Shown here piece by piece: positions 22,457-34,750 of a stretch of DNA of 64,000 bases. Numbering within the stretch: position 1 is the first letter of the stretch; each line of letters begins with the position of its first letter. The notes beneath the pieces are model-generated. The model was not told where the DNA came from. It worked only from the letters and a program-made list of their open reading frames with translations, and ran no database searches. A program made the position numbers and the translations under genes. This DNA comes from Serpula lacrymans var. lacrymans S7.9 (Eukaryota > Basidiomycota > Agaricomycetes > Boletales > Serpulaceae). The stretch covers positions 2,314,907-2,378,906 of the forward strand of contig NW_006763296.1 in assembly GCF_000218685.1 (NCBI RefSeq). The letters are read 5' to 3'.

Positions 22457-24285
22457 TCAAGGGATGCCATCCTGATCGCCCCAAAGCATATCTCGAACTA
22501 CCAGATCCATTTCGCGCGTCTCCAGAATTTTCACAAGTCTTTCTATCATTTCTATTTTGGTACCGGAAGCAACTATGGCTGTGTTGAATTTGGCGTGGGC
22601 CGCCAGGTTCCTAGCTAAGGCCGCTTCAGACAGCTGTGCGCAGACGGACGAGTCGACAATCAAAGGAGCGCGAGGGTTGATCATATATTTGGATTGAAGA
22701 TCTGAGCAAGAAGGTTTCATTAGAGCACAAAAGAGAAAGGGACCATGTAGCTTCGGCGCACTGTCGATGTACTCTTCGCAGCAAACGGGTATTTCGATGT
22801 CAACGACACGATTATCCTTGCATATTACAAGAGCCAAGCGCCGCAAACCGGACATGTCAATCCCAGTGTCGAAAAGAGACAAGAATGATAAGCTAAGAAA
22901 GATTTCAAGAACAGGAATCGCATCGTTATTGATTTTTGGATTGAATGCAAGGTAAAGATGCGTGAGCGTTTGTTTTAGACCTGTAAGCAAGAATATCCTG
23001 AGGAGGGAAATAGCCAGTGTCATGTGCAGAAGAGTTTAAACCAGAGATGTACAAACGCTTCGTTTCCTATGCCAGTGCTTTCCAGAAGAAGCTTTCGCAA
23101 ATTTGACAGACGTTGAATGTGAACAAGATCGGAATCCCGCAAGGAGGTGCCGCTAAGACACAACTCGGACAGGAATCGAAAGCTATGAGGCTGGTCTAAC
23201 ACTGGGTGGACCGATCAAAGTTGATAACCTAGATATTAAGAGCGAGTTACCTCGTAACACGTCTTGTCCTGAGAGATTAAGTCCGCCTTCGTTATTCATC
23301 GAAGAGGATAAATCGAGACAATATACGGTTGACGCTCTCAGTACATTTAAGACACGTTCACTAAGATACCCTGGAAACACGTCACTACAACATTTTACAT
23401 TGTGGCTGAGATGCCTACCATTGCTTGCAAGCACATTTGCGATTTTCTGATGTGTCAAATTCTTCATGGAATGTAACTTCTGGAGGATGTCTATACCGAT
23501 TTGAGAATACAAACGAGCAGTGAGAAATGGTATCTGTTCAGGAATGTCTTCGCCGATGAATGGGCCGTAAACAGTTTCTGCATCCGCATACAGTCAGTGA
23601 TTAAGTTCTCCTAAAGGTGGGGCATGACATAGTTCCAAACCAAATAAAAATATACGAATAATAAGAAAGGTGTGACACCTTTGAGATCTCTGAGCTGAAG
23701 TTTGATTTCCGCAATGGGGTCGGACGTAGATCCAGTCAAGCCAGGTCCCTGCTGTTTCTCGGGCATCATAAAATCAAAGGATTCGTCGTCGTAACTTAAA
23801 GAAGAAGCAAATAGACGTTTTCTTTCAGAGGCTTCGAACGAGATATTCTGATCGTCTTCTGAAGATTTTGTGCGTTTGAAAGGCCTAGGATGGTCACCTA
23901 TAGCTGACGACGACCTCGTTCGCTTTGGTGGACGCATGGCAAGTTGGTTATTGAAAGACATTCTGTGGCGTTGAGAAACAACTAGTGCGCTTTGATATTT
24001 CGATGCATGTTTTCGAGATTGTACCCAAGGAGAACGAGACGACGGACTGCCAGAGACGGAAGACCTGGCGGGCGTACTTGCGCAAACGTAAGGAAATGAG
24101 GCAACTTGATGCTGTTTTGTGGAGGTGAGATTCAGTTTCCAAGCGAAGAGAGAATTTTCTTGAAAGAGCGAAAAGGTATTAGACTGCAGCGACCGCCGCA
24201 ATGTCGCCAAGTAGGCCGTAGGAGAGACCGTTGGACAATAAAATGGATTTTCGTTGTCTATCGTGGGCAGGTGTTGTTCGGCCAT
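22457..24285 (-). CDS. Leucine-rich repeat protein with basic nuclear-signal-like N-terminus
   Basis: Function unknown. The first exon starts [18 protein letters not shown] and has a serine-rich region with two basic clusters ([10 protein letters not shown] and [12 protein letters not shown]) that look like a bipartite nuclear localisation signal. Later exons carry ribonuclease-inhibitor-like repeats: [58 protein letters not shown] and [19 protein letters not shown]. The C-terminal exon ends LWGDQDGIP at 22457. At least four exons; the junction after RDLKG (near 23690) and the one before VYGPFIGED are plausible GT-AG sites, but the middle of the model is approximate. The start is the MAEQH methionine at 24285; an in-frame ATG ten codons upstream exists. 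Confidence 0.7.
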
Positions 24286-24635
24286 GGATTTCAAACAAGT
24301 GCGAGGAATACACACAAAAATTTATGATGGATGAAAGCAGGTTTCAGGAAATCGTGATAGGTGGCGCAGAGGAGAAACTATGCTCATGGCTCTCTTCCAG
24401 TTTCATGTCGGACTTCGGACCTCTGCGCATACATGTACTTCTGTAGAAATTTCAATGCGTAGCTTTCCGCGTAGTCTGATACATGCTTCTATATACTAAA
24501 ACGCCCACCAATTGTGTCCATGTGCCACGATTATGCCAGATGTAGTTTACCAATCTAATGCTGTAACCCCGATAACAGGCTAAGGTAAAGGGAATTATGA
24601 AAAACCAAGTTCGGGAGATATTAAATGATTCTGAA

Positions 24636-27600
24636 TTAAGACATGAGTTGCTTCAGTGCAGCAACATGAGCTTCCCGCTTCTTCACGAGATCAGCGTGCG
24701 AGACATAAGGTCGGAGTTCAGCCTCGAGCTGTAGCGGTGACCGTCAATTAAGGAAGCTGCCATGGAACGGGATGAACTGACCTGCAAAAGCTTGTCGGCT
24801 TGCCACATCCGCGTTGGCAGGTTCTCCAGAGCAACGTATACAGCAGGTATAGATTCGCATTTCAACAGCTCTTGTTCGTTGCTGCGCAGAATACCTAGTG
24901 CAACGCGGAAGAGAACATCTAGACCATCAACTAGAAAAACGTCCCAAACTCTAAAGAGGGTCTACAGCATCGGATTAGTTAAGGTTTAGATCCAGGAATT
25001 TCAAGATCTCACCTCCACAGGAAGGCAATCCGTGAATAACGAAAGGAACCATGAAAAACATATTGCAGGAAGATCAACACCAATATTTGTCAGGTGTCCG
25101 TATAGCTTTGGAGTGAATTCTTGGACAAAGTCAAGTAGAACCAGAGGGCATGCGCGAGAAGGAAGAAGGGATGGGGAGAAAAAGTCTTCGGGCAATATCC
25201 GCTCAACGATGGCACAAAGCACCCAGAACGCCTCTTCCTCGTCAGCGTGAACGAGTAAAAGAGTGGAGGTCACCAAGTTCATCCCTTGACAATATCCGAC
25301 GGACGGGTTACGGCTGAAGTACAACATGTTAATCCCACTGCTGTCTATCACAGCAACGATAAGATCTCACCGACTATATGCTGTCAATACTCTTCGAAGC
25401 TTGTCGACGCCAGCGCCATCGCCTCCAAAGAATATGTTGAGAGGCATCGTTCTTCCGACGTCTTTCTCAATCTCCATGGGAACATGTTCTTGAATGCTGG
25501 CCTGAGCAAGTAAATCCCTAAATATCCCTGGTTCTCTCATGTCCAAACCACCACTACACTCAAGCCAGACCTTGGATCGATAAACCAGAGGAATACCACT
25601 TCTAACCAATCTATCAAATTCTTTGCGTTCATCCCTATTGGACGAAAGTCCAAGCTGCGCAAATCCGATAAGTCCTTCTGTATGCGCTAACTCTTCATCT
25701 TCGACAGCAGTACCCAATCCAAGGAGCGCAGCAGCACCACCTCCAGCTGAGGATGACGCGACGGCCGTGGATGCCTTCGACGTCTTTACTTTACTTCGTC
25801 GCCTAACAAATGTGTCCCACTCCTTCCGCTGTGCACTCTGTCGCTGGTCATGTATCTTAGTCAAATCATCGAGAAAGCGACGAATTAGGTTTGCACACGC
25901 ATGACGAGGTGTGCTTGACGTTACAGCCAGTACTGAAGTACTGGAAGCTGCCCGTCCGGACGTCGGAGGCGGTGCGGATGATGTGATCGTTGAAGAGCGG
26001 GTCCGACTTCGCGAAGATGATGGAGAAACTCCGCGAGATCTTCGACCTGATGTAACACTGTCGGAGGTTGGTGGTGAAACAGATGATGGTGATCTTCCAA
26101 CGGTAACTGCAGGGGCATCCTTGCCGTCACAATCACATGTTTCTTTGACTATGTGTATGACATTCTTCTGACCATCGTCGTCTTCGTCCGACCAACTATT
26201 ACTTTCTTTGCGATCAGCGATTTTGACACCTGTTAGGCATGCGGGTGCAGTGTTGCCACAGTCCTTCGCCCGTAGGAGTAAAAGCACGTCGTACTGAGAA
26301 ACATCATAGATAAACCCGTAGCGATCAGTAAGAGGCTGTTGATTCTCATCCCCATATTGAACGTTGAATCGTGATGCAGCATTAGGTAGAGGTATGCTGA
26401 AGTGGAAATCGGGAGCCGTGAGAGCTGTGTAAGTCCGTGAGAGATATTGTGTCGGAGGTTGAGCAGTAGCAGGAATTATAGACTCCAGTGGCACCGAACC
26501 AGGCTTGTTGGCAGGAGGTGCCGGTGGAACAGGACTGTTGTTTATTCGTGCATTAGACGAAGGAGAATCGCGGATGGCAGAATTCTTCACAGTGGAATCA
26601 GTATTGTTCGGCTGCTTCCTTTGCTGCTGTTGCATGAAAGATCCGAACATGGGTGAACTGAAAGGAGAGGCCATGATTGCCGCTGTCCGGGATTTTGTCT
26701 TCCGCATAACATCGCCTTGGGCCACTAGAGTGCGGCTGAGAGATGTCGTGGCATCAGACCCTTCAGTGGGGCTCAAAGTAGCTCGACGACCTGGTTGTTC
26801 CGAGCTCTCTACCCGGTGACCCAACTTGCTGTCCTTTCTCTCTTTTGGCCGCTCGCGATAATTTACGCCGTCGTCCCGAGCATTCTGGACAAGTTCAAGA
26901 GCTAGCTTCGCGATCAATGGACTGATATCCTGCCCGTGGTCAACCAGGATACTGCCAGGATCAGACGTCATAACACGAGTGGCATGAGCTATCGCCCGCA
27001 AAGATGCACCTTGAAGAGATTTATCCCCTACCACGGAAGAGGACAAGATCGATGCTTCAGAAACGTGCTCGGGACTTTCTGAGGTTGTAGTTAATTGAGG
27101 AGCAATTGGAGCAGACGATAATGTACTGAAGACGGGAGAAGAACTGGCCGAAAATGCGCTCGGCTCCTCTGGAGGAGGCATCAGGATTGATACGTCCGTG
27201 ACTGATTTAGCATGACGCTTATGTCTCGCAGTGTTGGAAGTAGTCGGGTTCAGTACAGATATACCAAGCGTTCCGAAGACACTTCTTCCAGCCTTTTTGC
27301 GGGCGGTACGACTTGTTGACTCAGAGGGCAGTGTGGCAACTGTATCGCTCTCTGGAGTGGGAGACGATCCTCGAGAACTATCTTTTCCAGAAATCTCCGT
27401 GTCTTCCTTCACTGGTTGTACAGACGGTGCACGACCAGGTTTGTATTTACCTCTGCCCCACCATGTTCCCATCCAGTCCCCAATAGACGGTTTATCGTTT
27501 TTATGAGGCACTGCTGAGGGAGCATCAACATCATGAATATTAGGAGCTGGCGCCTCCGATGTGAAGAATGCTGAATCAGTGACGTCAGAACTGGATGGAA

Positions 27601-28606
27601 CAGTTTCCTCGATGTGATTGATGGCAATGTGTGAATCATCAAGAATGGCGGATTCGTTGGCATGCGACGAGGCAGGAAGGACGGGTAGGGTGGCAATGCC
27701 AACTTTAACATTGGGAGATAATGTGACCTGATCTGCAATAGCTTCCGTTAAAGATGACTGTATTGACTGTGGAACGTGAGTCCATAATAATTCATGTTTA
27801 TATAAGGAACGTACCGCCATGCTTTCCTGACGTTGCACTTTGTGTTGGCGTTCGTCGTCGTCTGTGAAAATAGATTGTATTACACGTCTTGCAACATCTC
27901 GCTCAGAGGCATGAAGTTCTTTGAGGAGTTCCTCTGCTCGCTTTTTTCGCGCATCTTCTTTTTCCTGTAGTAATCTTCTATCTTCCTCAAGCTCTAACCT
28001 GGCGTGGGTGAGGTTATGCAAAGCAGAGGATAGTACGCGCAATGCTGAATGGTATGGGTGATTATGGACATCAGAAGGCGATTCGGTAATGCTTAGTCTA
28101 GATATTGCTGATTGAATGGCTTCGTCTGAGTACTCGTGCCATTTTGTGGCAAGTACTTGTGCGGCGACCGAAGATGAAGGTGGTGGCGGACCAGAATCAT
28201 TGCGAGTGACATCAGGTCTGTGATTAGCATTGGGAGGTGCAAGGAAATGTGTATCGTAAGCCTGGCCAACCACAAAGAAAGGAGTATGTCGAGGTGCAGG
28301 TCTATCCCAGAGCACAGACAAAGAGCTGGAGGACTGCTTGCGTTCTGCTGAGCGCCCGTCTATGGAGCTCTTTCTGTTGGTCTTACTGTAACCTCTAACA
28401 CTGCCGTCCCAATTAGCATGGCTTTCCTTGCTGTCTGGTTCTGAAAGTTTTTCTAGCTGTGCCTTCAACGTAAAGTAATTCGCGGATGGCCTTGCATCTT
28501 CTGCATCCTGGTTACCACGCGTTTTTCGACCACGGGAGGGAAACTCTTCAGGGGAAAGTGGATGCGAATGCACAGGCGTGGTGGCATGAAGCAACGGGGA
28601 AGACAT
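24636..28606 (-). CDS. TBC-domain Rab GTPase-activating protein
   Basis: Accelerates GTP hydrolysis by Rab GTPases and so controls membrane traffic. The first exon alone encodes 1079 residues: a long serine/proline-rich disordered N-terminal half, a coiled coil near residues 190-250 (LEEDRRLLQEKEDARKKRAE), then the start of the TBC domain at about residue 1000 (RLVRSGIPLVYRSKVWLECS). The arginine finger is in IEKDVGRTMP and the glutamine finger in SVGYCQGMN on the next exon. TBC helices continue through AFWVLCAIVERILPEDFFSP, DLPAICFSWFLSLFTDCLPV and FRVWDVFLVDGLDVLFRVAL. The final exon gives a charged tail ending LKQLMS with TAA at 24636. Both catalytic fingers are present, so it should be active. 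It is divergently paired with COA6, 240 bases away. Confidence 0.9.
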
Positions 28607-28846
28607 AATGCCAGTTTACTGGAGACACTGAAGCATGCTATCGCTGTATAGACTAAGTTGTCTCTGTTGCCGTTGACACTAGTACTGGCCACGATCCTCA
28701 ACCGCGCGCTTTACACGATTCAGTAGGCGCGTCACCATAGGGCCAACCGTGCGAAGTGCCACGTGCAGGCAAGTGAGGTAAGCCCACTTCCCGGCCAAGT
28801 CCGAACCGGGAGTCTCAGCCTGCAGTATCTCTTTCCATCCGTCGCA

Positions 28847-29204
28847 ATGGGCTGGTTTGGTGGATCCAAGTCTGAACAAGCCACTCCTGTATCCAGGGAA
28901 AACAGGCAAAAGTGTTGGGAAACCAGGGATGCGTATTTTGAATGTCTAGACCGTGTCGGAGTGCTCAAGGCTGGCGAAGAGGGTAAAGCATGTGCAAAAG
29001 AAAACACTCTGTACGAAGAAAATTGTGCCAAGAGCTGGGTATATATCTTATCTTCTATCACTCTTATCATGGACAATCAGTCTGATGAACTTACACCACC
29101 AGATCGAGTACTTCAACAAACGTCGAATCCTTGCCGAGCAGCAAAAAGACATGCTTGCTCAAGCAAAAGTCCAAAGTCAGGAGGCCCGACGGGCGAATTC
29201 ATGA
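28847..29204 (+). CDS. COA6: Cytochrome c oxidase assembly factor 6 (COA6)
   Basis: A small intermembrane-space protein required for copper delivery to cytochrome c oxidase subunit II. The product of about 100 residues begins MGWFGGSKSE. It carries the twin-cysteine fold CWETRDAYFEC (CX9C) and CAKENTLYEENC (CX10C), the Cox12/COA6 pattern. One intron at the KSW/IEYF junction (GT at the end of AGCTGG, AG before ATCGAGTAC) links to the basic helix FNKRRILAEQQKDMLAQ. The stop is at 29202-29204. Missing the intron yields a longer but wrong tail. It shares a 240-base promoter region with the TBC gene on the opposite strand. Confidence 0.9.
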
Positions 29205-30722
29205 TAGTACTCTCTCCTGTAACCGTGTTCTCACAAGTGTAGAAGTGCGCCGCATTATGAACGTCCGTTTGATTTGCTTAGCCATGACTGATTTGTATGT
29301 ATAGCTCTTTAATCCAGTACTACTTTTGCTCCACCCCTCTTCTCTTTTGGTTAGGCCTCGTGGGCTGAACATCTGGTTGCGCATCTTCCCTGGCAGGATC
29401 TTCATCACGGGGATCATCAGCTGATTCGGAGTGTCCGGTGTTTCACTTCCCGCGCCTGTTATCTCTCTGTGTAGACTGTGGTTTAGTTATTCCCTCGCAT
29501 CACTGTCTTTTGGTCCAGCTGCATCCCTGTCGGGCTTGCGTTCTTTCTCCTGTAAGTCACCCCCCGGATCTCCTGTGTTGACTTTCGTTTCCCCCCAAGT
29601 GTCCCATCATCATTCTAGTCACGAATTCTCCGCCACAGTTACGAAATACACACAGCAGTCTAAGAAAAGCCCGTGGACTTTGCGCTGATTGCCTACCCAA
29701 ACAGCGAAGTGACAGCCATGACTCACTCTTTGGCGTGTGAGTGGAAAAGAAATAATATTGCTGATACTGCCTCTGGGTCATCATGATGCACACACATCGG
29801 ATTCCATTATGAAAGCATACAATCAAAAACTACCGGTTGCGTAACGTCTGTGCAGACTTGTTGATAACCACTGAAGCTGAGGTTCCGCTGCTTTGCTGTT
29901 CGTTATTACGTTTGTTTCAGTTTCATCGCCATATCGATGAACGCGCTAAGATGATTTCAGGTTTTAAGCTTCGTCTTTATTGTCCTCGGAGAGAAAACGG
30001 TGGATGCTATATCATGATTCATGCATGATTCCTGCACTGAGTCTCACTTGGAAAATTTAGCCCATTACATATGACATGGATATAGATGTGGACAGCTACC
30101 CAATTCGGGAGTGACCCGAGGGGCAACTCCCGACCCGACGGGCTGAAGTAACACCGCGGTGACTCTGCTTCTGGCAGACCGCAAAGCCACACCAAAAGGA
30201 AACGCTGGTTTCCCGCAGAAGCGTAGCGCACATAGGAAGGTAGGACAGATGACTCTTGAGATAAACCACCACAGTCAGGTGCTGCACCGTCGGGTCTATG
30301 ACAGCAATCAGTGCTTGATCTGTTCTTGAAATGATCTTTGGGTCATCCCTGGCGCACTGATAGCGCGCTGCTCGGGCGAACAGGTTGTCACGCTTTCTCT
30401 TTTCTCGCACATGTCTTGGTTCTATCAGCCCGAGAGGGCTCGTATCAAATCGTCAGAGCTCTATACAGTCATCTGGATTGCCACAACCTGAATCACTGGC
30501 AGTTCCTTCTTTATTTGGTACGCGCGCCTTTGCACCGAAGGATCTTGCACCGGTTCGTTATCATCAGTTTCTATCTTTGTTTTTCCCACTAAAGCTCCCA
30601 GAGGCGAGAAGCATTGTAGTACAAATCAGTGTGATCTTATGATATCTGAACTTGAAATACAGGTACATATAGCTTACCCCGGCTAAACCGAAGATACCAC
30701 TCATCAACTCATCTGGTGAGAC
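29205..30722. other. Intergenic, 1.5 kb with no gene recognised
   Basis: Short frames on both strands lack domains or exon structure. No tRNA cloverleaf or repeat was noticed. Confidence 0.4.
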
Positions 30723-31576
30723 ATGTCCTGGTTAAAATCTAGAGACTGGTCCTCTGGCATAGAGTACTCAAATCTATTTCATTCCGGTCTCCGAGCAATC
30801 TCATTACGTCCTCGCGCCAGGCGCAACTCCAGCATTCTCTCGTCTTCCCCAGAGAAACCATCTAGACGCTCATCCGTGATTTCGTTTTCCTCACGATTTT
30901 TGAAACGAAGTGACTCTTCAGTGAAGAGTTCGCCGTGCAATACGCCTGAAGTTATCTCTCATGCCCCGCGATCTGAAAAGGCCTTGCGTCCAAGACCTTC
31001 GTCAATGTTCATACGCGGGACGAAAGACCTTGCTGAACAACTTTGGGTGGCGGGAGGGAATGTCTTTTCCTCTTATGACGTGAAAAATTATGTGTACGCT
31101 ATGTTTCTCCACTATACTTTCGACTTGGGGCGCTGATAAAAACAATCAGCCCACGAAATTCTCCACCGAATCTCGAATCCATTGACCCATTCTCATCATC
31201 ACCTGGCTCCAGGTCTTTCTTTGTGAGTCTGAGTGACTCCACCTCATCTCCAAAAGGGGAGTCGTTCCTGTCTCTATCTTCGACTTCTCCGGCGCCCGAC
31301 GGCCTTTACCACCCTCTTCCCCTTCGCGAACGGCCTATCTCCATCCAAACGATGCCCCTCCCATCGCGGAGGTCCTCTATCCAGTATCGACCTGTCGACA
31401 CATGGGAGAGATTTGATGCTGCATGGATGCTCGAAGAATCTAGTCCATCCTTGGACCCACAAGAAGATGAGGGTGGCATCGAAGTGTTGAATCTGAATGG
31501 TGATGACGACTGGCGCCAATTTCATGTTGATTGGCTACAAAACGGACCCGGTTTCCAAATTTCTCGCGACGTGTAA
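30723..31576 (+). CDS. Hypothetical serine-rich protein
   Basis: Unrecognised. Two exons (30723-31093 and 31150-31576) join in frame across an intron with GTACGC donor and CAG acceptor and a CTGAT branch-point word, giving 265 residues. The N-terminal half is basic and serine-rich (SLRPRARRNSSILSSSPEK, RRSSVISFSSRFLKRSD), probably disordered and phosphorylatable. The C-terminal third is acidic and tryptophan-bearing (DTWERFDAAWMLEESS and DDDWRQFHVDWLQNGPGF). The two W-x-x-F-x-x-x-W-like repeats look like a short conserved module. No signal peptide or membrane segment. Intron-compatible frame maintenance is the main support for coding status. Confidence 0.6.
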
Positions 31577-32329
31577 TGAACCATCCTCTGATTTTCATTT
31601 TCTCCTTTGTGTATGTCATAGTTGTATTTCTGCGATGATTCCTAGCCATGTTTTTGATAAGATTTTTGTCACGTATTTACTTTACCGACGAGTATCATTA
31701 GTTTGAGACGATCCATATTCGCTAGACTTTCTATTTCTATATTTTGCCTTGACCTGGTCAAGGCAAAACCATTTCATAGTACTACTAGTGTTGATATTAC
31801 CACCAGGCCGCTGCGCGCCATTAATATGTTTCTTTCTTACCATTGGATATGTACGCTACTCTATCCTTGTATTTGCAAAATGCAAAACACGCCAAGTTTT
31901 TTGCATCCAATTGCAGAGTGTCCGAGTCTTTTAACTGCTGTGATTGCCAAATTGGTGTATTTTACGTAATTTTTACAGGTTGTGCAAAGATAAGCAAACA
32001 TCGCTGCGGGCGATACCCGACCGTGACGGACGCTGTCTTACACGACGACGACGAAGGTTAGCTCATCGCGCGGGCCATCCGAGCCTTGGTCACTAACAAT
32101 GTATTCACGTTTCAAGGGTTATCCTTAGCATTCTCACAGTGCTATTGCCAGGCTCATCAGCTGTACATTGTTGCAGCGCACGCTACTCCCTCATTTCAGG
32201 TAACCCATCAAGCGCTTTACTTTGTCCTGTGCCCTCGACAGCCTCGTATCATATCAACATACCCTCATTACCGTGCAGTGCCTGCTGTGTCTTTAAAACA
32301 CCTGTTCTGCTCCTGAACCCTCATCCAAT
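31577..32329. other. Intergenic
   Basis: Upstream region of the TPR gene. Nothing recognised beyond pyrimidine-rich leader sequence near 32290-32330. Confidence 0.4.
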
Positions 32330-34313
32330 ATGCCTCTCAAGTACTCCCACGTCAAGAAAAGGTCTGCGTCTGGTCTCATGAAGAAGACTACCAACAACGG
32401 CCATGGAGCAAGAGATGGCCATCAACGTCAATCCATTTCTTCCCATGTCGATCGTTCTATCACCCAAGCGATGGCAGCTGTATCGCAGCTCGAGCGTGCC
32501 ATTGCTCGCATTTTTCTCAAACGCTACGAACATGACATCGCGCGTCTTTTCTCGACGCACCTCTTCAGCGTTGCTCTCGTTCATCTTCCTACACTTGCCA
32601 TGCGCTGCATAAGTATAGGCGGCCCAGGGTGGGTCGCTTACAACGCCGATTGCGAGGAAATCAAGGATTTCTTCCGTTTGGCTATCAGCATGGACATGAG
32701 GCAGGCTGGTGAACGCGTGGCAACCAAGAGCGTTTTGTGGTCTTATACCGCGCTACGAGATTTTGTACGATACCATCTCATTTTGTTTCTCTTTTGCTGA
32801 CCCTTGTGAGTAGGCACTGTCCAATAATGTACATGTCTGTCAAAGACGTGGCCTTCATTCATTGCGCCTATTACCACATTACCCTGCCCTGAAAGCTCAT
32901 CTCGATCAGCTTGAGTCGATGCCCACCCCTACCTTTTCAAAACCCCCTCATCTCGGGCCTCTCACAGAAGGCCTGGATGCACTTGAAGAAGCATGCCAGC
33001 TAAAGTATGGAGATCAAGTGACTTCAAAATCCCATGGTGCGTCTGATTGGGACGATAATTGGCGCCTCAAAGTACGACTAGGCTATGAAAGGCTATGCCA
33101 GACATTATGGCGTGTAGCACGAGAATTTGATGTCCGCGGGTACGGAATGGTTTTGCGAGAGAAGTTGACAGCTAAGTGGTGTGATTGTGGCTGTTCAACT
33201 GATCATCTTGGAGAAGTTTGTGAGAAGACTGTAAGAGAAGATGAAGAGAGCAGTGGCATAAGACCAGGCAAACAGAGAGAGTGGGATGGTCGAGGCATGT
33301 CACGTCTATGATTGTTTTCACCGTAAAATTTACATCCACCAGGGAGCGGTATTTACGGATGGGAAACAGAGGAAGAAGAGGACATATGGGAGATGGATCT
33401 GGATTTCGGTTCAAGTGATTCAGATGAAGAAGATGCCTGCTCGAATTCCGAAATGACTATAGGAGAGATGATGGAATGGCGTTATTTCGCTGCTGAAAAG
33501 GAGAAAGAGCTGGCAAGTCCATAATATCATGTTTTGCATTCAAATAATTAAAGGACCAACAGGGTAATGCCGCCTTTCGGCAAGGTGATTACAATCGTGC
33601 CGTCAAGCATTACGAGGTTGCGCATGATATGGAACCTGAGATGCCTCACTATCAGCTGAACATTGCAGCTGCGCAATTAAAACTTAACAAGTACGTTTTA
33701 TGATATCAATTGAGCTGGAGACATAATCTTATTCCTATTCAGTTGGATGGAGGCCGAAATAGCATGTACAAGAGCCTTAGGTCAACACCGTAGTGGTAAA
33801 GGGTATTATCGACGTGCCAAAGCAAGAAAGATGATGGGAAATACTGAAGAAGCCACGAAAGGTATTGTTCAAGCAGTCAACCTTCATTACCTTTTACTCA
33901 CAAATGTCTCAGATCTACGTGCAGTGTTGAAGCTGCAGCCCTGCAATACTGAGGCAAATGCGGAGTTGTGGTCCCTCATACCCCCTGAACCAACAGTGTC
34001 TGCGTCATCATCTTCCTACGCCACCTCTTCGTCTTTAAATAACGCCTCTCTACGTCCGCTTGCCCTATCAAATTACAGCCATTTGCGAGTGCCAAAATCG
34101 AAGTTCAAACAACCGCCCTTTTCGCGTACGAAGGGAGATGACCGAAAAATCAAAATTGTCTTGCTGCCAACAACGGTAGAACTTGCCTCATCACGATCAC
34201 CGTGTGGTAACCGGGCCAAAGCGAAAAGAAAGGCGGAAGGAACGGACGTAAAGACAGAGACTTTCGCGGTCCCGAACTGGGAGAAGTATGTGATCCGTCA
34301 AGTTGCCGATTGA
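32330..34313 (+). CDS. TPR-repeat protein, cochaperone-like
   Basis: The third part of this multi-exon protein carries three tetratricopeptide units: GNAAFRQGDYNRAVKHYEVA, MPHYQLNIAAAQLKLNNWME with EIACTRALG, and GYYRRAKARKMMGNTEEATK. This arrangement is used by Hsp90/Hsp70 cochaperones to dock peptide tails. N-terminal exons hold an unrecognised basic and then helical region (MPLKYSHVKKRSASGLMKK, WEEIK-like helices) and an acidic linker (ETEEEEDIWEMDLDFGSSDS). The C-terminus is serine- and basic-rich, ending IRQVAD. The intron at about 33513 must use a GC donor (CTG|GCAAGT): the adjacent GT option leads directly to a stop. I read intact frames through every junction. The client is unknown. 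Confidence 0.75.
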
Positions 34314-34750
34314 TATGGCAGAGCAGACGTGCAACTATAGTTGGTGTTGAGATTGGAACATAGTCTGTCTATCTTGGCGCTGCGCCACTGGTTCAAAGAC
34401 TGCTAAGATCTAACCTTACTTTCCACGCAGATGTAATCGTGTATGAATTTGATATAAAATGATGAAGCATTTTTCCTTGCACCGCTCGAGATTGGGAAGC
34501 CGGTTACCATTATACACCGACAAAAAGGTCCGTATACACTTCTATCTCATCCTCGACCATTCATTGCGCGTGAATAGCCGGTCCATCTATACACACCAAA
34601 CTCGCATGACGCGGGCAACTTGGGGACTTTCCGACACGCATGCTGATCTATGTTGTCATTTGCCAATTCGCCGTGCATTTAAACCCAACTGACAGAGGCC
34701 TCCGATTCTAACTTATTCACCCTCTTTCCCTTATTTTCCAGCTGTCACAG
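34314..34750. other. Intergenic
   Basis: 437 bases between the TPR gene and the hydrolase, with a pyrimidine-rich leader before 34751. No gene. Confidence 0.45.
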
